Assembly: GCA_038237805.1 (NCBI GenBank) | Contig: JBBRYI010000009.1 | Coordinates: 1 to 64,000 of the forward strand | Reading direction: 5' to 3' | Length of the DNA stretch: 64,000 bases | DNA from: JBBQFI01 sp038237805 | GTDB taxonomy: Bacteria; Verrucomicrobiota; Verrucomicrobiia; Chthoniobacterales; UBA10450 | In this document: piece by piece, positions 59,736 through 64,000 of the stretch | How the letters are laid out: every line of letters starts with the position of its first letter | Numbering within the stretch: position 1 is the stretch's first letter | Made by a program: the position numbers and the translations under genes | Notes under the pieces: model-generated | What the model saw: the letters and a program-made list of their open reading frames with translations, nothing else | Told to the model about the DNA's origin: nothing | Databases searched by the model: none

Positions 59736-60674
59736 ATGAACCGAACAACGACAATCATCGCGATCGCGTCGATCCTGTTTGCCTTTAATGAAGCCGGCGC
59801 GGCGCCGAAAAGCAGCGGCGGCGGTGGCGATCCAGGCGGCCATGTAAAAAAGGCGCAAGAGTTGGCGAGCCAGGGCCAATTCGATCCGGCGATCGCTGAA
59901 TTGAACCAGGCGATTGCTGCCAAAGGCAGCGCGACCAATTACATCAACCGCGGCAATGTCTATCGCGCCGCGCAAAAACTGCAGGAAGCGGTCGCCGATT
60001 ATACGAAAGCCATCGAGCTCGATCCGAAAGATGCCGTGGCCTATTTCGAACGCGGCCAGACCCTGGTGATGCAGAAGCAGTTCGATCCCGCTCTGGGCGA
60101 TCTCGATAAAGCGATCGAGTTGCGTCCGAAAGAGGCGGCGTTTTTCCGCAATCGCGGATTCGCCGATATCGGGAAGTTTGATTACGGCAAAGCGCTGGAG
60201 GATTTTAATAAAGCCATCGAGCTGGATCCCAAGGATGCCGTCAGCTACGAGCGCCGCGGCCTGGCGAATCGAAGTTTGCGCAATTACGATGCCGCGGTCG
60301 CGGATTACTCGAAGTCGCTCGAGATCAACCCGAACGACGGCGAGACATGGGCGCGCCGCGGTTACACTTACACGTTTCTTGGGCAGTACGAAAAAGCGAT
60401 CGCCGATTACGAACAGGCGATGAAGGTGAATCCTAACGACACGGAGACGCCGCAGCGTTTGCTCTATGCGAAGTCGCAACTGGCACAACGGAACGCGCCA
60501 CCGCCCGCTCCGACCGTTGCCGCGAAACCGACACCAACTCCGAAGAGCGTAATGAGTCCGCTTACTATCGGCGCCGGCATCTTGATTCTCATCATCTTGA
60601 TTGTAATCATCGTCATCATGGCTATGCGGCGCCGCCCTCTGCCCGTGGACGAGAATTCAAGGCGCATTCGATAG
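59736..60674 (+). CDS. Membrane-anchored TPR protein
   Basis: A 312-residue protein with a strong Shine-Dalgarno (GGAGGAG at 59724-59730) and signal peptide (TTIIAIASILFAFNEAGAA). Six TPR repeats (about 40-250) carry the canonical A..YTKAIELDPKDA pattern, unusually regular and close to one another. A Pro-rich linker and a C-terminal membrane helix (IGAGILILIILIVIIVIMAMRR) end the protein. It is probably a scaffold in the periplasm or at the membrane; no partner is encoded adjacent. Confidence 0.85.
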   Translation: MNRTTTIIAIASILFAFNEAGAAPKSSGGGGDPGGHVKKAQELASQGQFDPAIAELNQAIAAKGSATNYINRGNVYRAAQKLQEAVADYTKAIELDPKDAVAYFERGQTLVMQKQFDPALGDLDKAIELRPKEAAFFRNRGFADIGKFDYGKALEDFNKAIELDPKDAVSYERRGLANRSLRNYDAAVADYSKSLEINPNDGETWARRGYTYTFLGQYEKAIADYEQAMKVNPNDTETPQRLLYAKSQLAQRNAPPPAPTVAAKPTPTPKSVMSPLTIGAGILILIILIVIIVIMAMRRRPLPVDENSRRIR

Positions 60675-60718
60675 CCGGTTTTTAACGGCGCTTCAGGCTG
60701 ACAGGGCAAGAAATTTCT

Positions 60719-60746
60719 TTGACACTCGGGCGCGCGCTGGTAGCTT
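60719..60746 (+). promoter_or_regulatory. Candidate promoter of tRNA-Thr/tuf/secE/nusG/rplK cluster
   Basis: Perfect -35 TTGACA (60719-60724), a 16-base GC-rich spacer and TAGCTT (60741-60746). It lies about 110 bases ahead of tRNA-Thr, in a 180-base gap with no gene. Confidence 0.5.
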
Positions 60747-60854
60747 GCGCACTGCTTTTTGCGGGGAACGAGACGGTCCCATGGTCGTTCAAATTGCAAG
60801 GTTTGAAGCGGCTCTGGGATTTTTCCTTCTGTAGTGGAGAGCGAAACCGGTCGT

Positions 60855-60930
<76 letters not shown>

Positions 60931-60978
60931 GAGCGAGCGCGCGACCGGCCAGAGAGTAAATTAAAAAGAGACCCAGTT

Positions 60979-62163
60979 ATGGCAAAGGAAGCATTTAAAC
61001 GCGACAAGCCGCATATTAATGTCGGCACAATCGGACACGTGGACCACGGCAAAACAACGCTGACGGCCGCGATCACCAGCGTACTCGCCAAGAAAGGCAT
61101 GGCGGAAGTGCGCGCATACGATTCGATCGATAACGCGCCCGAAGAAAAAGAGCGCGGCATTACGATCAACACCGCGCACGTGGAATATCAGAGCGACAAG
61201 CGCCACTACGCGCACGTCGATTGCCCCGGTCACGCGGACTACGTCAAGAACATGATCACCGGTGCTGCGCAAATGGACGGTGCGATTCTCGTCGTCAGTG
61301 CGGCGGACGGTCCGATGCCACAAACTCGCGAACATATTCTGCTCGCGCGTCAGGTCGGCGTGCCGGCGATCGTCGTTTTTCTGAACAAAGTCGACATGGT
61401 CGACGATCCGGAATTGCTCGACCTCGTCGAGATGGAAGTGCGCGATCTGCTCACGCAATACGAATTTCCCGGAGACAAAATTCCAATCGTCAAAGGTAGC
61501 GCGCTCAAAGCGCTCAACGGCGACGCCGAGCAGGAGAAACAAATTCTCGCGCTCGTGTCGGCGGTGGATGATTACATCCCCGTGCCGGATCGGCCGATCG
61601 ATCAACCGTTCCTTATGCCGGTGGAAGACGTGTTCAACATCGAAGGTCGCGGCACCGTTGCGACTGGTCGTGTCGAGCGCGGCGTGCTTAAGAAAATGGA
61701 GGAAGTCGAAATCGTCGGCATCAAAGATACGGCGAAGACGACAGCAACGGACATCGAAATGTTCCGCAAGCTTCTCGACGAAGCGCGTGCGGGCGACAAT
61801 GTCGGCGTGCTCCTGCGCGGAACGAAGAAGGAAGACGTCGAGCGCGGACAAGTCATTGCCAAGCCGGGTACAATTAAACCGCACAAGAAATTCAAAGCGG
61901 AGGTTTATGTACTGAGCAAAGAGGAGGGTGGCCGTCACACGCCATTCTTCACCAACTACCGGCCACAATTTTATTTCCGGACCACGGACGTGACCGGCAC
62001 GGTGAAATTGCCGGACGGCGTTGAGATGGTTATGCCGGGCGACAACGTGGCGGTCGAAGTGGAATTGATCACACCGATCGCGATGGAAAAGACAATCCGC
62101 TTCGCTATTCGCGAAGGCGGTAAAACCGTCGGCGCTGGTCGCGTAAGTGAAATTAACGACTAG
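60979..62163 (+). CDS. tuf: Elongation factor Tu
   Basis: GTPase delivering aminoacyl-tRNA to the ribosome, 394 residues. G1 GHVDHGKTT, G3 DCPGH, G4 NKVD (usually NKCD in Proteobacteria) and G5 SALKA are present, with domains II and III intact. MAKEAFKRDKPHINVG is the usual N-terminus; the start at 60979 is certain although the frame is open upstream through the tRNA. Between tRNA-Thr and tRNA-Trp, likely transcribed as one unit with them. Codon choice is strongly biased, as expected for a highly expressed gene. Confidence 0.99.
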   Translation: MAKEAFKRDKPHINVGTIGHVDHGKTTLTAAITSVLAKKGMAEVRAYDSIDNAPEEKERGITINTAHVEYQSDKRHYAHVDCPGHADYVKNMITGAAQMDGAILVVSAADGPMPQTREHILLARQVGVPAIVVFLNKVDMVDDPELLDLVEMEVRDLLTQYEFPGDKIPIVKGSALKALNGDAEQEKQILALVSAVDDYIPVPDRPIDQPFLMPVEDVFNIEGRGTVATGRVERGVLKKMEEVEIVGIKDTAKTTATDIEMFRKLLDEARAGDNVGVLLRGTKKEDVERGQVIAKPGTIKPHKKFKAEVYVLSKEEGGRHTPFFTNYRPQFYFRTTDVTGTVKLPDGVEMVMPGDNVAVEVELITPIAMEKTIRFAIREGGKTVGAGRVSEIND

Positions 62164-62186
62164 AGTTCGACTGCGCACCAGAACTT

Positions 62187-62259
62187 ACGCCAGTAGCTCA
62201 ATTGGTAGAGTTGCGGTCTCCAAAACCGTCGGTTGGGGGTTCGAGTCCCTCCTGGCGTG
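62187..62259 (+). tRNA. tRNA-Trp (CCA anticodon)
   Basis: Acceptor ACGCCAG/CTGGCGT, D arm GCTCAATTGGTAGAGT, anticodon stem GCGGT/ACCGT with loop CTCCAAA (anticodon CCA), T arm GGGGGTTCGAGTCCCTC, discriminator G. The 3' CCA is not encoded. Between tuf and secE, as in many bacteria. Confidence 0.96.
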
Positions 62260-62278
62260 TTGTTAAAAGAGAAGAAAA

Positions 62279-62497
62279 ATGATCGGCAAAACCAAAAGCT
62301 TTCTTAGCGAAGTAAAGGTAGAGCTGCAAAAAGCCTCCTGGCCGTGGGACCCGAAAGAACGCGGCTTCCGTCGCTATAAGGAGCTGACCGATTCCACCCT
62401 TGTCGTCCTCATCGCGATGTTGCTCCTGGGCGGTTACGTTGCGCTCTTTGATTTCATCCTCGTGAACGTGGTGCATTACTTCACTCGTTTTCATTAA
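62279..62497 (+). CDS. secE: Preprotein translocase subunit SecE
   Basis: A 72-residue single-span SecE, essential for the SecYEG channel. An amphipathic N-terminal helix (SFLSEVKVELQKASWP) and a transmembrane helix (LVVLIAMLLLGGYVALFDFIL) are the family hallmarks. It follows tRNA-Trp by 19 bases and precedes nusG by two bases. Confidence 0.95.
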   Translation: MIGKTKSFLSEVKVELQKASWPWDPKERGFRRYKELTDSTLVVLIAMLLLGGYVALFDFILVNVVHYFTRFH

Positions 62498-62499
62498 TT

Positions 62500-63069
62500 A
62501 TGCCGCAAACCCTCTCCGCAAAAGATCAGTGGTTCGTCGTGCATGTGCTTTCCGGTCAGGAAAACAAAGTGCGCGAAAATATCGAGAAACGCGTCAAGAC
62601 CGAAGAGATGAGTGACGTAATTTTTGAAGTCCTCGTCCCGACCGAGCGCGTTTCGGAAATCAAAAAGGGAAAGAAAAGCGAGACGACGCGAAAGTTTTTC
62701 CCCGGCTACCTCATTGTGAACATGCATTTGCTCGATGAGAACAATCAGCTCGTCGGTCGCACCTGGTATTTCATTCGCGACACGCCCGGTGTGATTGGAT
62801 TTGCCGGGACGAAAGACAAACCGATCCCGATGCGACAATCGGAAGTCGACAACATGCTCGCGCAAATGAAAGAGCGCGAAGAAAAGGTGAAACCGAAGGT
62901 CAGCTTCGAAGTCGGCGAGACGGTCAAGGTTGCAGACGGACCTTTCCAAAATCAGAATGGAATCGTCGAGGAGATCGATCCGGAGCGCGGCAAGCTTCGT
63001 GTATCGGTTACGATCTTTGGGCGCGCCACGCCTGTCGAACTGGAATATTGGCAGGTAGAACGCGGCTAA
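62500..63069 (+). CDS. nusG: Transcription termination/antitermination factor NusG
   Basis: A 189-residue transcription elongation factor. The NGN domain (about 10-125) includes WFVVHVLSGQENKVRENIEK and KFFPGYLIVNM, and the C-terminal KOW domain (about 135-189) includes GETVKVADGPFQNQNGIVEEID. It couples polymerase to Rho or ribosomal protein S10. It starts two bases after secE and is followed by rplK after 43 bases. Confidence 0.97.
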   Translation: MPQTLSAKDQWFVVHVLSGQENKVRENIEKRVKTEEMSDVIFEVLVPTERVSEIKKGKKSETTRKFFPGYLIVNMHLLDENNQLVGRTWYFIRDTPGVIGFAGTKDKPIPMRQSEVDNMLAQMKEREEKVKPKVSFEVGETVKVADGPFQNQNGIVEEIDPERGKLRVSVTIFGRATPVELEYWQVERG

Positions 63070-63112
63070 GATCGACAAGTACAAGATCGACAATCAATTT
63101 CCCTAACGAACC

Positions 63113-63538
63113 ATGGCAAAAGAAAAAGTAGCAGAAATTAAATTGCAGATTCCGGCCGGACAGGCGAATCCGGCGCCGCCCGTCGGCACCGCGCTCGGAC
63201 CGCGCGGCGTCAACATCATGGCGTTCTGCAAAGAATTTAACGCCGCCACTCAGAAACAGGCCGGCGACATTCTCCCAGTCGTCATCACTGTCTTCAAAGA
63301 CAAGAGTTTCACCTTCATCACCAAATCGCCGCCGGCCGCGATCCTGTTGAAGAAGGCGGCCAACATTGCCGCCGGTTCAAAAGAGCCTAACAAAACCAAA
63401 GTCGGCAAAGTCACGCGCAAGCAAGTCATGGACATCGTGAAAACGAAGGCCAAGGATTTGAATTCGCGCAACGACGAAGCGGCCTTCAGGATCATTGCCG
63501 GCACCGCCCGCCAGATGGGCCTAGAGATCGTCGATTAG
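63113..63538 (+). CDS. rplK: 50S ribosomal protein L11
   Basis: A 141-residue ribosomal protein binding the 23S GTPase-associated centre. The N-terminal IKLQIPAGQANPAPPVGTALGPRGVNIMAFC and the C-terminal VTRKQVMDIVKTKAKDLNS segments are typical. In most bacteria rplA follows directly; here the next open frame is unrelated, so the standard operon appears to be interrupted or rearranged at this point. Confidence 0.98.
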   Translation: MAKEKVAEIKLQIPAGQANPAPPVGTALGPRGVNIMAFCKEFNAATQKQAGDILPVVITVFKDKSFTFITKSPPAAILLKKAANIAAGSKEPNKTKVGKVTRKQVMDIVKTKAKDLNSRNDEAAFRIIAGTARQMGLEIVD

Positions 63539-63550
63539 ACATGCAGCTTT

Positions 63551-63572
63551 CACGCGTGAATCATTACGCGTG
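63551..63572 (+). other. Hairpin downstream of rplK
   Basis: A 7-base stem (CACGCGT at 63551-63557 with ACGCGTG at 63566-63572) with an 8-base loop, 12 bases after the rplK stop. It lacks a T-run, so it is at best a weak terminator or pause. Confidence 0.3.
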
Positions 63573-64000
63573 TGAGAGCACGACATCTGTGGGCTACTGA
63601 TTGCGATGGTTGCAAATCATGCCGAACTATTCACCGCTTTCACAAGTGTCACGGCTATTGCACGCGGTGCTATCCGATCATCTACCGAATCTCTCGTATT
63701 GATCGCGGGCTATATCGACGACGACGGTCGCCGCACGGGAGCCTTTCGACGACCGGAATTCGAAAAAACGCTGAGAATGAACTGGAGGAGATTCGCGAAC
63801 TAGAAGCTCCTGTGAGAAATGGTGCCACCGGAAGCGACATTGAGAACTTATTGATCGCAATCGCGGAGCATGCCCGAGCCAAGCCCGAAAAGTTCGAAGG
63901 TGTCCGACATTTCTTCGACGGTTGCCTCGACGCTGAGCAACGTACCCGGACGTATCACATCATAGCTCAACTCGCGGAAAATCTGCCCGGCCGTCGATTT
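63572..64000 (+). CDS. Partial Cys-rich protein of unknown function, runs off the window
   Basis: A 143-codon frame without a stop begins at a GTG at 63572 (in-frame TGA just upstream) and continues past the right edge. The first part is rich in Cys and His (CDGCKSC, CHGYCTRC), suggesting a zinc-binding module. The second part is charged and helical (ELEEIRELEAP, DIENLLIAIAEHARAKPEKF). No family is recognised. It has no good Shine-Dalgarno, so the true start may be a later GTG (63811). It stands where rplA would be expected. Confidence 0.45.
   Translation, partial: MRARHLWATDCDGCKSCRTIHRFHKCHGYCTRCYPIIYRISRIDRGLYRRRRSPHGSLSTTGIRKNAENELEEIRELEAPVRNGATGSDIENLLIAIAEHARAKPEKFEGVRHFFDGCLDAEQRTRTYHIIAQLAENLPGRRF

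Noticed and set aside
60961..62178. A 405-codon open frame antisense to tuf
   Set aside because: High codon bias in tuf keeps the opposite frame open; the product is His/Arg/Asp-rich without a family.

Overview
The window looks like a chromosomal core region of a Gram-negative, diderm bacterium with moderately high GC. The best guess is Verrucomicrobiota (Chthoniobacterales/Spartobacteria-like), inferred from gene style and order (mreBCD-mrdA-rng, dnaG-rpoD, a verrucomicrobial-type secretin and pilin locus, many secreted S9/DUF885/S41 peptidases). The phylum call is moderate confidence; no rRNA gene is present to settle it.

Layout. 0-4.3 kb: translation genes on the minus strand (rplT-pheS-pheT). 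4.4-8.6 kb: CHASE2 nucleotide cyclase, mpl (murein peptide recycling) and a small SnoaL-like secreted protein. 8.7-13.3 kb: type II secretion/type IV pilus genes (secretin gspD, a small peptidoglycan-binding-like protein, ATPase gspE). 13.3-20.5 kb: rpe, then the cell-shape set mreB-mreC-mreD-mrdA and rng. 20.6-26.8 kb: an outer-membrane barrel, thiH-thiS, a frameshifted LysE exporter, NfeD protease, dnaG. 26.8-34.2 kb: rpoD, ribD, recA, alaS. 34.2-43.4 kb: accessory genes (TolB-like propeller, DUF3667, permease, S9 peptidase, DUF5069, DUF2383, GH26 hydrolase). 42.8-46.8 kb: a minor-pilin operon. 46.9-60.7 kb: OsmC, a deoxyhypusine-synthase-like enzyme, HldD-like epimerase, cobalamin riboswitch plus TonB receptor, rmuC, DUF885, S41 protease, tsaD, a prenyl synthase, EamA transporter and a TPR protein. 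60.7-64 kb: the classic tRNA-Thr/tuf/tRNA-Trp/secE/nusG/rplK cluster, followed not by rplA but by an open Cys-rich frame that runs off the window.

Two genome-scale signals stand out beyond the genes. (1) The exact 9-mer TCGTTAGGC (or its complement GCCTAACGA) occurs 31 times by my reading, against roughly 0.5 expected by chance. It is found in both orientations, mostly inside genes, where it forces otherwise rare codons; this resembles a DNA-uptake-type signal. (2) At least five families of palindromic REP/MITE-like repeats sit in most short intergenic gaps. They often supply the start or stop codon of the neighbouring gene, and two copies lie in frame inside essential genes (pheT and tsaD).

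No CRISPR array, transposase, integrase, prophage or rRNA was seen. Start codons were chosen by signal peptide, Shine-Dalgarno and neighbour spacing; several are GTG or TTG.
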